64,000 nt of DNA from Cyclina sinensis. Taxonomy: Eukaryota > Mollusca > Bivalvia > Venerida > Veneridae. The first letter of the stretch is position 1; every line of letters begins with the position of its first letter. Positions 11,517-21,534 of this stretch are shown in pieces. The translations under genes were made by a program, and so were the position numbers. A model generated the notes under the pieces. It was given only the letters and a program-made list of their open reading frames with translations, searched no databases and was not told where the DNA came from. The stretch covers positions 10,643,535 through 10,707,534 of the forward strand of contig JAAONU010000009.1 of the NCBI GenBank assembly GCA_012932295.1, in the 5' to 3' direction.

Positions 11517-14500
11517 TTTTACAACCTTTTGCAAGATCTACAAATTCATACACAGATTTAATGGCACCAAGTTTCATATCATTTATTCTGTTGTCAAATT
11601 TTTCCATATCCTCATCGCACACCTGAAGTCGTGTCTTCTCTATCTCGTGAATGTTCGCTTTAATTTGTTGAACTGTTCTAGTTGCATTAATCTGTTCTGT
11701 GTTTAAGCTGTTCAAGTCTTGTAGTCTATTAAACTGAAATAATACTATACTTATTAATTTATCATAAGTCAAAGTGACCTGTGTTTGAACTTTTAAGATA
11801 TTAAAGGTGTCACAGTTTATATTGAATCTGTAACTCTTAGTAATATAGACAAGAAATAACAATAAAACAATAGATGGGTGTTCAGTGGAACACTTGTGTC
11901 GCCCTTGGGTACTCAAGTACCTATGTATTAAAATTTTAAAAAATAGGGCCTTGGGGGTAAAAAAAATGGGGGGGGGGGGGGTCCCATGCAGAGGGGACGG
12001 TGGGGGGTGTACTTACCCATCTCATGTCAGTTAATATTTTATTTCTAGGCTTAAGAAGTTTTTTCCTATATATAAGTATAAGCAAATTCAAGTGACCCCT
12101 GGGACATGGGTACCAGCAATCTTTGCAGGGGTCTTGCTGGTGATCAAGTATTCCAAGTCTGAATGGAATATCTTTGACACTTTTTGAGACATGGACATAA
12201 AGAAAAAGGTTAACCAAGAAATTTTAACTTGAAAAAGGGGCATAACATTGCAAAAATAAATTTGAGGGTTATCTGCCCTTGAGAAATGGTATTGTCTTCA
12301 GTGATACAATTGTAAGCATTACAATTGGAAAGTTTGATGAAGAAATATTAAGAAATGGCATAGTTACAGCCAATGTTAAGTTTTCATGACAAAATCCAAG
12401 TACAAAAAAGGGCATAACTCTGTCAATTGTGACCTTGACCTAGTAATTTTGGCATCATCCCCACCCTGTTGTCATAAGCAATACAATTTGAAAGTTTGAT
12501 AAGATAATGTTTAGAAATGGCAAAGTTATAGCCAACGTTAAGTTTTCGTGATGGACCGACGGACAAAGCGATCCCTATGTATCGCCATTTCTTCGAAAGG
12601 GCGACACAAAAACATGTGTACATCTGTGTATTCTAAACCCTGTTTGTGGTGTTTAAGACAAAATTTCATTATTTGTACTTTTGTACTAGAGAAAAATCTT
12701 TGTATTTGTACTAGTATTTCAGATCACTTTCAGAGAATGTCTATTTGTACTGGCATATTAGACAAAATTATCGTATATACTGGTGTTTCAAATAAATCTC
12801 TGTATTTCCACTGGTATTTCAGAGTAGTTTTAGACAAAGTACCTGTATTTCAGACAAAAACCTTTGCATCTGTTGTGGTATTTCAGACAAAATCTTTGTT
12901 TTTACACTGGTATTTGAGACAAATCACTTTATCTGTACAAGTGTACCAGAGAAAAATCTCTGTATTTGTACTGTGTTTCAGACAAAATCTCTATTTTGTT
13001 CTATGTACCAAAAAAATTATTTGTACTAGTATTTTAGACAAAGTTTCTGTATTTGTACCAGTGTTTCCGACAGGTTTCAGGCAATATTTGTCAAAAATCA
13101 CCTCGCCCCAATTATGGTACCAATTATCACAACTTGTTGACAAGCTGACTCCAATTTGTCCCCATGAAAGCTATCTGATAGGCAAAGAAGTAGATGTGCC
13201 ATATTAAACTTCTGCTTTTTGATAAGTCTTGGTCCGTCGTCCGTCGTCAACTTTCCATTCAAGCGACATCTCCTCTGAAACCAATTGGCCAGATTTAATG
13301 AAACTTGCCTGGGATGTTCCTTGGATGAAGCTCTACTAAGATTGTTCAAATGGTTCTGGTCCATTGCATTTCTGGTTCACTGGAGCTAAAATTAGATTTT
13401 AAAAGTTGGATTTTAAAAATCTTCTTCTCTGAAACCTCAAGGCCTGGAGCTTAGATATTTGGTATGAAGCATTTTACTAGTGGACCTTTACCAAGTTTGT
13501 TCAAACTATGACCCTGGGGTCAAAACTTACCCCACCCCAGGGGTCAGTTAATTGTACATAGATTTATATAGGGAAAACTTAAAAATCTTCTTGTCAGAAA
13601 CAACATGGCCTAGAGTTTAGATATTTGGTGTGCAGCATTGTCTAGAGGACCGCTACTAAGTTTGTTCAAATCATGGCCTCTGGGTCAAAAATGGCCCTAC
13701 CACAGGGGTCTCATGTTTTACATAGAGTTATATAGGAAAATCTTTAAAAACTCTTCTTGTCAGAAACCCCAAGGCCTAGAGTTTAGATATTTTGTGTGTA
13801 ACATTGTCTAGTGGACCTCTACTAAGTTTGTTCAAATCATAGCCACTTGGTCAAAATAGGCCCTGTCCTGGGGGTCACTTGTTTACATAGAGTTATATAG
13901 GAAAAAGTTTAAAAAATTTTCACATCAGAAACCAAAAGGCATAGAGCTTAGATATTTTGTATGTAGCATTGTCTAGAGGACCTTTACCAAGTTTGTTCAA
14001 ATCATTGCCCCTGGGTCAAAAATGGCCCCGCCCCAGTGGTCACATGTTTTACATAGAGTTACATGTATATAGGGAAAACTTTTAAAATCTTCTTTTCAGA
14101 TACCACAAGACCTAGAGTTAAGATATTTGGTGTACAACATTGTCTAGTGGACCTTTACCAAGTTTGTTCAAATCATAAACCCTGGGTCAAAAAAGGCCCC
14201 GCCCCAGTGGCTCCATGTTTTACATAGAGTTATATAAGAAAAACTTTAAAACTCTTCTTGTCAGAAACCACAAGGCCTAGAGTTTAGATATTTGGTGTGC
14301 AGCATTGTCTAGTAGACCTTTACCAAGTTTGTTCAAATCATGACCCCCGGGGTAAAACTGGCCCCACCCGGTGACAGGGGGATGTCATTTGTTTTTACAC
14401 AAGGACTTATAAAGGGAGAACTTAAAAAATCTGCTGCTCTGAAGCACCAAAGGACTAGACCTTCAATTGTTCATTGATATGTCCCCTCAACCCCGCCCTT

Positions 14501-15945
14501 CTGATGGAGACATATTGTTTTTGCCCTGTCCATGGGTGTCTGTTTGTTTGTCTGTCTCTCACACTTTGTTTCCTTTCAATAACTCGAGTACCAGTTGACC
14601 CAAGGCCTTCAAACTTCACAGGGTTATTGCCCTTATTAAGTAGAAAGAAAACCTTTTGTTTTTTGGGTCAGTAGGTCAAAGGTCAAGGTCAGAGTCACCT
14701 CTAGAGTGAAAACCGTTTCCACTCAATAACAGGAGTACCATTTCAGCCAGAGCCTTCAAACTTCATAGGATGATTGCTTTTACTAATAGAAAAACCATAT
14801 TGTTTTTGGGGCTAGTATGTCAAAGGTCAAGGTCACAAGGACCTGTAGACTGAAAAGTTTTTCTGCAGAGTAACTGTAGTACCAATACACCCTGGGCCTT
14901 CAAACTTAAAACGATAAATGTATTAGAAGAACTCTATTGTTTTTAGGGTCCATAGGTCAAAGGTTAAGTTCACAGGGACCTGTAGAGTGAAAACTGTTTC
15001 TGCTCAGTAACTGGAGTACCATTTTACCCAGAGCCTTCAAACTTCATAGGGTAATTGTCTTTACTTAGAACCCTATCATTTTTGGGGTCAGTAGGTCAAA
15101 AGTCAAGGTCACAGGGACCTGTAGAGTGAAAAATATTTCTGCTCAGTAACTGGAGTACCATTACACCCAGAACTGTCAAACGTCAGAGGGTAATCGTATC
15201 AGAAGAACCCTATTGTTTTTTTGGGTCTGTAGGTCAAAGGTCAAGTTCACTGGGACCTGTAGAATGAAACTATTTCTGCTAAAAAATTTGAGTACCATTA
15301 CACCCAGAGTCTTCAAACTTATTGCAAACTTATTCAAATTTGCAAACAATGAACACCCATAACAACCAGTAATGATACTTGAAACATGAACAATGAGACT
15401 CAGGTGAGCGATTTAGGGCCATCATGGCCCTCTTGTTTACACAAAGTCCCAGTATTTGCACTGGTGTACCAGAGAAAAATCTTTCTATTTGTACTGGTAT
15501 TTCAGACAATATCTCTGTATCTGTACTGTTGTTTCAGACAATATCTGCCTATATGTACTGATATTTCAGACAAAGTCTTTCTTTTCGTTACTGGTATTTT
15601 AGACAGTATCTATTTATTTGTACTGTTATTTAAGACAAAAACTAAGTATATGTACTGGTATTTAAGACAATATCTCTGTATTAACAAAATCTCAAATGAA
15701 TATAGACACTATTTTGCATCATGAAAACCTTTATCTTCTGTCAGTTGTGTCAAAGTCAGCATGCTTGTTCTACATCAAGTTACCTTTTCTACATTAAGTC
15801 TATGTCTGTGCAGTCTGCCTAGATCAATCTGTATGACCTTAAGAAACTTCTGTATCGATGGTTCTAGCCGTCTCAGTGGGTATTTTGTGTGCTGGATTGT
15901 GTCTGTCCCAGACTGATTATCTGTACATCTCTCAAAAGTTGCCAT
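11517..15945 (-). CDS. STX17: Syntaxin-17, first two coding exons (partial gene)
   Basis: Minus-strand gene with coding exons at 15784-15945 (54 codons, begins ATG) and 11517-11733 (72 codons plus one base). The first exon follows TTTTCCAG with the ATG one base inside it, and ends GAAAAG|GTAACT in phase 0. The second follows ATTATTTCAG and ends at AAAA|GTAAGC in phase 1; an alternative donor lies 9 bp upstream, also phase 1. The product contains YPLRRLEPSIQKFLKV and, across the junction, INATRTVQQIKANIHEIEK. Both are close to conserved N-terminal (Habc-region) segments of animal syntaxin-17. That family is a Qa-SNARE that localises to the ER and autophagosomes and drives autophagosome-lysosome fusion. 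The SNARE motif and C-terminal glycine-rich hairpin are absent from the window, presumably encoded by exons left of position 1. The 4.05 kb intron contains a minisatellite and an inverted pearl-like insertion. A start codon directly behind an acceptor implies an upstream non-coding exon at higher coordinates. Confidence 0.88.
11878..12610 (+). mobile_element. Tandem-core element with gtgtcgccctt / aagggcgacac termini
   Basis: The left end reads TTCAGTGGAACACTTGTGTCGCCCTTG and the right end AAAGGGCGACACAAAAAC, so GTGTCGCCCTT is inverted at the two ends. Inside are a G-rich stretch with a run of about 14 G (11968-11982), monomers with 'aagaaatggcaaagttatagcc' and 'aaatccaagtacaaaaaggggcataac', and a short GACCGACGGACAAAGCGATCCC tract before the right end. 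A partial copy lies at 27060-27470 and a right-half copy at 32220-32600. The ORF that seems to start in this element and run into syntaxin-17 exon 2 is artefactual upstream of 11733. Confidence 0.7.
12625..13085 (+). repeat. 32-bp minisatellite, left block
   Basis: About 14 diverged copies of a 32 bp unit with core tttgtactggtatttcagac followed by aaaatctctgta. The 219-codon plus-strand frame covering 12548-13207 is simply this repeat read through, since 32 bp shifts frame each unit and stop codons happen to be rare. The same unit resumes at 15440, so this array was interrupted by the insertion at 13221-15438. Confidence 0.8.
13221..15438 (-). mobile_element. E4: inverted pearl-like element inserted in the minisatellite
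   Basis: Read on the minus strand, it begins at 15438 with AAACAAGAGGGCCATGATGG then TCGCTCACCTGAGTC. It ends near 13221 with GTTGACGACGGACGACGGACC. The high-coordinate part (about 14480-15345) is the 'ggtcaaaggtcaaggtca' core family and the part at about 13390-14400 is the 'ctagagtttagatatttggtgtgcagc' family of about 150-165 bp, so the element is composite. The last palindrome (CTCAGGTGAGC) is missing at the 13.2 kb end. The segment at 13250-13390 is closely similar to the 3' regions at 45230-45420 and 51350-51530, marking it as the same subfamily. Confidence 0.75.
15440..15690 (+). repeat. 32-bp minisatellite, right block
   Basis: About eight units with the same core as the block at 12625-13085, for example agacaatatctctgtatctg. 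It directly abuts the 5' leader of the inverted pearl-like element, giving one insertion boundary at about 15438/15439. It ends about 90 bp from syntaxin-17 coding exon 1. Confidence 0.8.
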
Positions 15946-16006
15946 TCTGGAAAATATGAATAATACAGTTCAACATGTTGGATTGATTTTGATTATTCTG
16001 TTACAG

Positions 16007-16090
16007 AGATATAAACAGTTCATACTGGTAAACACCAAGATCAAGGAAGAAATGGCAGAGGGCTTCAAGTTAGCTCCAGATGCCAATCAG
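16007..16090 (+). CDS. Possible exon on the plus strand, unidentified
   Basis: A pyrimidine-rich tract and TTCTGTTACAG precede 84 bp (28 codons, phase 0) ending at CAATCAG|GTGTGA. The last bases could be a donor, or the reading frame may simply end with the TGA after one more codon. The peptide is charged and helix-like, with the segment KIKEEMAEGFKLAPDANQ. I do not recognise it. It lies only 61 bp from the syntaxin-17 start-codon exon on the opposite strand, so a real plus-strand gene would have to interleave with syntaxin-17. It could instead be chance. Confidence 0.25.
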
Positions 16091-17762
16091 GTGTGACATG
16101 CAAGAGCAGCACAACAAAAACCTACAGCTACATGATTATTTTGAAGATTCAAGACTGACTTTTACACTGTCCCACATTGTACTTTTTGTCCCCTGTGGCA
16201 TAACTACAAAGGGAATAATCCTAATGAAAACTACTAGTAGATCAATATATATAGATATATATGGAATGGGGGTAATCTAGTCAATCTTTTGACAATATTT
16301 CTAAGGAAATATTGAGCTTGTTCTGATTGTTGCCATAAAAAGATTCAAAGACCAAAATTGTGGAGTGCAGTTCTTGATTCTTTAAATATATACAATTATG
16401 ATATGATGACTTTTGTATTATTTCACAAATACACTAATTCATCGCAAAGCAGTTATCAAGACACTGTATAAAAGAAACATCTGTTAGTTGTTTTCCTGGT
16501 CCCTTAATACGGAAAACTGATTTTTCTGACACTGTTCAAAATGCTTTAACTTCTGGTTGTTGTCAGATGCATTGACATTTGAGTTGGCCAAAACAAGTCT
16601 GTATTTCAGAGAAAGAGTCAAACAGCTAGACTCAAATAACTGACCCATTTTGAAAAAGCCCTGTTACCTGATTTCAGCTGTGCTAAAATGCAGCGGGTCT
16701 TTTGTTTTTCTCTGAAGAAGAACTTGTTTTTGTCTTAATAACATCATGATGTGTCACACCTTGGAAGGGCAAAGTATTTTTGCATGTCACCTTTGCACAT
16801 TTGGTTTTGGTACCATTTTAAAACAAAATATCCATGTTTTTCACATGTTAGACCAATAATGTTTGAAATGAAAGAGTATATCGACTTTTTTCAGCAGACT
16901 GAAAAAATTATCCATGAGTTCTGTCATCAGAAAGTAGTTTCCTTCGATAAACATTTTATAAACTTGTAAAATGTACAAACTGATGCACAATTTATACACA
17001 CCAAACCCTGGTAAAGAAATCAAACAAACATAAAATGAATGATAAATCGGCATTAACTGGGGCAGATTTGTTAATTCTTATCTGCAAATTGGATTTTATT
17101 TTGTCTGTTTTTTTAAACTTTTCTACGTAACCAGGTTTTCTCGCTGTAAATACTGAATATGTATCATACTGGTTGATTAATACATGTAATAGAACAGCTT
17201 CTTCATGCTACAGTCTCTTCAAAAACCTCTGAATTATTTCTTCTGTAACCATTCCCTCCATAACTGAATTCAGTAAGTTCATCATCCCACTCTTCAGCAT
17301 CTTTCACTTAGTGTTATGTGATCACTTGCAAAAATCACAAAAACACAGTTCTTATAAGTGTCTTGATTACCGGGTGCATGGTGTCTGCTACCACAGGCTG
17401 GAAAATTTTGATTTAAAACTGGTATCTCAATTGCCCCGTAAGTTCTGTGCTCCAATATCCTCATTTTACATTTGTAAATAGAGAACAATAGTGAAAAGTT
17501 TATTTTCCATGAGAGGTATGAAAGTAGTAACCGTACATAGTGTGTACTTTCAATCCGTGCATCATATAAACTATGGTTTTGTGCAAGTTGGTTACAGAGG
17601 AAAAATTACGAATAAAAGATATCGAGGAAACTGGAACAATAACTATTCTAATGTCTATAGCTACTACTGGTCATATAATTTATGCAACTGCTAGAACCGT
17701 TCCATCCCCTATTGTTCCCTTTTGCTGCCAATATTACTGTTTCTGCTGTTACCACACACTTT
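16091..17762. other. Unique sequence upstream of syntaxin-17 coding exon 1
   Basis: About 1.7 kb without tandem repeats or mobile-element ends. Several short open frames on both strands (63-72 codons) look random. It may hold 5' intron or regulatory sequence of syntaxin-17, but no specific site can be assigned. Confidence 0.4.
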
Positions 17763-17764
17763 GA

Positions 17765-17965
17765 GAAGTAGTGGTCAAAGGGTTAGAGCGCTGGACTCCT
17801 GATCCGGAAATTGCTGCTTCAAACCCCATCAGGGGTAAGAGTCTCCAGTGACATTCCACATTCCTCACTTTGGGCACAAGTCCTGGTTTAAACCCAGGAA
17901 GCAGTCATTAAGAGGGATTAATATAAGCTGCAAGAACTTGCTTCCCAATCCATGTAAAATACAAG
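17765..17965 (+). mobile_element. tRNA-derived SINE
   Basis: The head resembles a tRNA: an A-box-like TGGTCAAAGGGTTAGAGCG, an anticodon-arm-like ctggactcctgatccgg (loop CTCCTGA, anticodon CCT) and a B-box-like gcttcaaacccc. It is followed by a non-tRNA body with aagagggattaatataagctgc and ttgcttcccaatcc. The acceptor stem does not pair properly and the B box lacks the canonical G, so it is a SINE relic and not a functional tRNA gene. The body ends where the next tandem-core family starts at about 17966. Confidence 0.65.
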
Positions 17966-18330
17966 GCTACTGAGCAGAAACAGTTTTCACTCTAGAGGTC
18001 CTTGTAAACTTAACCTTTGACCTATGGACCCTAAAAACAATAGAGTTCTTCTAATACAATTTTCCTATAAAGTTTGAAGGCTCTGGGTGTAATGGTACTA
18101 CAGTTACTCTGCATAAATTCTTTTCACTATACAGGTCCCTGTGACCTTGACCTTTGACATACTAGCCCCAAAAACAATATGGTTCTTCTATTTAGTAAAA
18201 GCAATCATCCTATGAAGTTTGAAGGCTCTGGGTGAAATGGTACTCCTGTTATTGAGTGGAAACGGTTTTCACTCTAGAGGTCCCTCTGACCTTGATGTTT
18301 GACCTACAAACCAAAAAAAAAAACTCAACT
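17966..18330 (-). repeat. Fragment of the nuclear-receptor-motif core family
   Basis: About 2.5 monomers of roughly 145 bp with tgaccttgacctttgac, 'ccctatgaagtttgaaggctctggg' and 'agtaactggag' blocks, oriented opposite to the copies at 14.7-15.3 kb. No terminal hairpin. Confidence 0.65.
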
Positions 18331-18665
18331 AGATGTTTTCTGTGAAAAACGCATGTCTCCCCACTGCACCCGATGGAAGGCACGCCAAGGAAGAGATATC
18401 ACCTTTCTGAAACTGAAGCCTCTGTCATTTATTATGGTATAAAGAAGGTTTATATATATATAAACATGTGTATGGTTATGATGGTTTCACACCTTACTCA
18501 AAGCAAGGTTCACGTCACCTGACATCAAAGTGAAACTGTTTGTATCAACGGCAGTGTGGAAGACAGCATATGTTACATCGTGGTAGCTGTAATGTATTTG
18601 AGTAACACCAGTTTCAATACAGTCCATTTTTTAAACATATATATGGTCGAGAAGTGTCCTTCCAG
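18331..18665. other. Element fragment with ATGTCTCCCC motif
   Basis: It begins with ctagatgttttctgtgaaaaacgcatgtctcccc, which resembles the 5' leader of an element whose 3' hairpin is also built on ATGTCTCCC (see 19412-19438). The rest (about 18390-18650) is not recognised. Confidence 0.35.
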
Positions 18666-19438
18666 CAGTGACCTTTACCTCTGACCTACTGACCCAAGAA
18701 AAACAATAGGGTTCTTCTACTCAATAAGGGCAATCACCCTATGAAATTTGAAGGCTCTGGGTGAAATAGAACTCCAGTTACTGAGCTGAAACAGTTTACA
18801 CTCTTCAGGCCCCTCTGTCCTTGACCTTTGACCTACTGACCCCAAAATCAATAGGTTCTTCTTCTCAATAAGGGCAATCACCCTATGAAGTTTGAAGGCT
18901 CTAGCTCAAACAGTAGTCCAGTTATTGAGCGGAAACCGTTCAGACTCTTTAGGCCCCTGTGACCTTGACCTTTGACCTACAGACCCCAAAATCAAAAAGG
19001 TTCTTTCACTCAATATGGGCAATCATCCTATGAAGTTTGAAGGCTCTGGGTCAAACGGTAGTCCAGTAATTGAGCAGAAACGGTTTACACTCTTTGGGCC
19101 CCTTTGACCTTGACCTTTGACCTACTGATCCCAAAATCAAAAGCATTTTTCTACTCAATAAGGGCAATCACCCTATGAAGTTTGAAGGCTCTGGGTGAAA
19201 AAGAACTCCAGTTATTGTGCGGAAACGGTTTTCACTCTTAGGGCCTCTTTGAACTTGACCTTTGACCTATTGACTCCAAAATCAATAGGGTTCTTCTACT
19301 CAATAAGGGCAATCACCCTATGAAGGTTGAAGGCTCTGAGTCAAACGGCAGTCCAGTTATTGAGCGAAAACAAAGGGTGACAGACGGACAGACGGACAAG
19401 GTAAAAACAATGTCTCCCCCATGAGGGGGGAGACATAA
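18666..19438 (+). repeat. Tandem-core array with DR1-like motifs and a 3' ATGTCTCCC hairpin
   Basis: Five monomers of about 145 bp carry ttgacctttgacctactgac and 'aagggcaatcaccctatgaagtttgaaggctctggg'. TGACCTTTGACCT occurs exactly at 18822, 18966, 19111 and 19256. The array ends with gacagacggacagacgg, then ATGTCTCCCCC ATGA GGGGGGAGACAT, a near-perfect hairpin followed by AATAAC. The layout is core array, GAC microsatellite and 3' hairpin, the same as the pearl-like elements but with unrelated sequence. Confidence 0.8.
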
Positions 19439-19616
19439 TAACGGCAATAACCCTGTGAAATTTGTGGGCCTTGGGTCAACTCGTACTCAAGTTATTGAAA
19501 GGAAACAAAGTGTGACAGACAGACAGACAAACAGACACCCATGGACAGGGCAAAAACAATATGTCTCCATCAGAAGGGCGGGGTTGGGGGGGTTAGGGGA
19601 GACATAACAATGAAAA
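19439..19616 (+). repeat. Second 3' end of the ATGTCTCC hairpin family
   Basis: A single partial monomer leads to cagacagacagacaaacag and then ATGTCTCC...GGGGAGACAT with a G-rich loop. An inverted copy of this 3' end is at 14478-14575, inside element E4. Confidence 0.65.
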
Positions 19617-20575
19617 ATTAAAGGTCTAGTTTTCCCTATATAAGTCCTTGTAAAAAAACAAATGACCCCCCCCCCCCGCCCAGTTTTGACCCCAGGGTCA
19701 TGATTTGAACAAACTTGGTAAAGGTCCACCTAGACAATGCTGCACACCAAATATCTAAACTCTAGACCTTGTAGTTTCTGACAAGAAGATTTTTAAAGTT
19801 TTTCCGATATAACTCTATGTAAAACATGTGACCCCTGGAGCAGGGCCTTTTTTGACCCAGGGGCTATGATTTGAACAAACTTGGTAGAGGTCTACTGGAC
19901 AATGCTACATACAAAATATCTAAGCTCTATGCCTTTTGGTTTATGATGTGAAGATTTTTAAAACTTTTCCTATATAACTCTATGTAAACTAGTGACCCCA
20001 GGGGCAGGGCCTATTTTGACCCAGGGGCAATGATTTGAACAAACTTGGTAGAGGTCTACTGGACAATGCTACATACAAAATATCTAAGCTCTATGCCTTT
20101 TGGTTTCTGATGTGAAGATTTTTAAACTTTTCCTATATAACTCCTATGTAAACTAGTGACCCCAGGGGCAGGGCCTATTTTGACCCAGTGGCTATGATTT
20201 GAACAAACTTAGTAGAAGTCCACTAGACAATGCTACACACCAATTATCTAAACTCTAGGCCTTGCGGTTTCTGACAAAAAGATTTTTTAAAGTTTTCCCT
20301 ATATAAATCTATGTAAAACATGTGACCCCTGGGCGGGGCCATTTTCAACTCAGGGGCCATGATTTGAACAAACGTGGTAGAGGTCTACTGGACAATGCTG
20401 CACACCAAATATCTAAACTCTAGGCCTTGTGGTTTCTGACAAGAAAATTTTTAAGTTTTCCCTATATAAATCTATCTAAAATCAACTGACCCCTAGGGTA
20501 GGGTCAGTTTTGACCCCAGGGTCATAATTTGAACAAACTTGGTACAGGTCCACTAGATGATGCTTCATACCAAAG
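19617..20575 (-). repeat. Tandem array of the 'tagacaatgctacacaccaaatatctaa' family
   Basis: Six to seven monomers of about 150-165 bp, read in the plus direction as ggtccactagacaatgc, ccaaatatctaa, ctctaggccttg, gtttctgacaagaag and cctatataactctatgt. This core also forms the second half of elements E4, E5, E8, E9 and E10. Neither a leader nor a 3' palindrome is seen here. The minus-strand frame at 19487-19729 is repeat-derived. Confidence 0.7.
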
Positions 20576-21024
20576 CTAAAAACGGGGCAATATAGAGTTA
20601 CGGTTCTTTGGTACTGCATTCCGCCTCAATGCCCTCCACCACTATGTGCAGTTTTAACAAATTATATCCAAGGGTTTTCAGGTTATGTTCCAGATAATTT
20701 TTTTCTATAAGGGGAGAAAATTCAAAAAACGGGGCAAAATAAACTTATGGTTCTTTGGCACTGCACTCCGCCTTAATGCCCTCTACCACTGTGTGCAGTT
20801 TAAACAAATCATGTCTAAGGGTTTTCAGGTTATGCTCTGGACAAGATATTTCTAAAAGGGGAGATAATTCAAAAACGGGCAAAACAGACTTATGGTTCTT
20901 TGGCACCGACATCTGCCTCAATGCCCTCTACCACTGTGTGCAGTTTAAACAAATTATGTCAGGTTATGCTCCGGACAAGAACAACGGACTGACAGACGGA
21001 CGGACAGATGGACAGATTGTACAA
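20576..21024 (+). repeat. Three-unit tandem repeat (~140 bp) with GACGG tail
   Basis: Units start at about 20612, 20749 and 20893 with ggttctttggcactgcac, followed by 'gccctctaccactgtgtgcagtt' and 'ggttatgctccggacaag'. The array runs into ggactgacagacggacggacagatgg. No clear 3' hairpin: the tail abuts the endonuclease relic at 21025. Confidence 0.65.
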
Positions 21025-21480
21025 CTGCAAGGTTTTCCACATATATGTGATCAATCAGCATTTGTCGAATTGTAGTGGGAGTTGTTATAAGTTGATTGAA
21101 GTTAGTTATGGTTTGTTCAAGCTCATTAGCTGACACTGGTGCATTAAAGTCACCGAGAACAATTGTTCGTTAAGTTGGTAAATTGATAGAATCAAACTAA
21201 GCTGTTCACCAAAATAATGCGGGTGAAATTGTGGAGGTTTATAAACATTCAATACTGATATAAACGGAGATGTTATATGAACAACAACACATTCAATATC
21301 TGCCACAGAAATATCAATGCATATAAATTCGAAGTCTTGGTTGACAAAGATGCCAACACTTCCTCTTGAAGACTGGTTGTTTTGGTGTGTTGGCCTATGT
21401 TTTAACACAGATTGGTATAGTATATTGGGGGGGGTTGAATAATGTCATTAGCACTGAAGGGCTATCATATCAGCCTGGTG
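21025..21480 (-). pseudogene. Endonuclease/exonuclease/phosphatase (EEP) domain relic
   Basis: The minus-strand frame contains RGSVGIFVNQDFEF, then IECVVVHI, then VLNVYKPP. After a one-base shift near 21160 it continues with IVLGDFNAPVSANELEQ, FNQLITTPTT and LIDHIYV. GDFN and the D-H pair of IDHIYV are conserved catalytic-core motifs of the EEP fold. Such domains occur in non-LTR retrotransposons and as the endonuclease of Helentron-type Helitrons. The N-terminal half and any reverse transcriptase, Rep or helicase domain are missing, and the 3' side is cut by the tandem element at 21024. It is a broken mobile-element gene. The 'IDHIYV' style ending and bivalve context make a Helentron source attractive but unproven. 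Confidence 0.6.
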
Positions 21481-21534
21481 GAAAAAAGTAACTGTTTTTA
21501 ATGTCATGAAATTAAGGAAAAAAAGTGAAAACTG

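Noticed and set aside
11734..11916. N-terminal part of the 138-codon minus-strand frame that overlaps syntaxin-17 exon 2
   Set aside because: A clear acceptor at 11734-11735 separates it from the conserved exon, and the upstream codons are intron and mobile-element sequence.
12548..13207. 219-codon plus-strand open frame, the longest in the window
   Set aside because: It is the 32-bp minisatellite translated in rotating frames, with a repetitive peptide; not a gene.
17765..17840. tRNA-Arg(CCT) gene
   Set aside because: The acceptor stem does not pair, the B box is mutated, and a SINE-like body follows.
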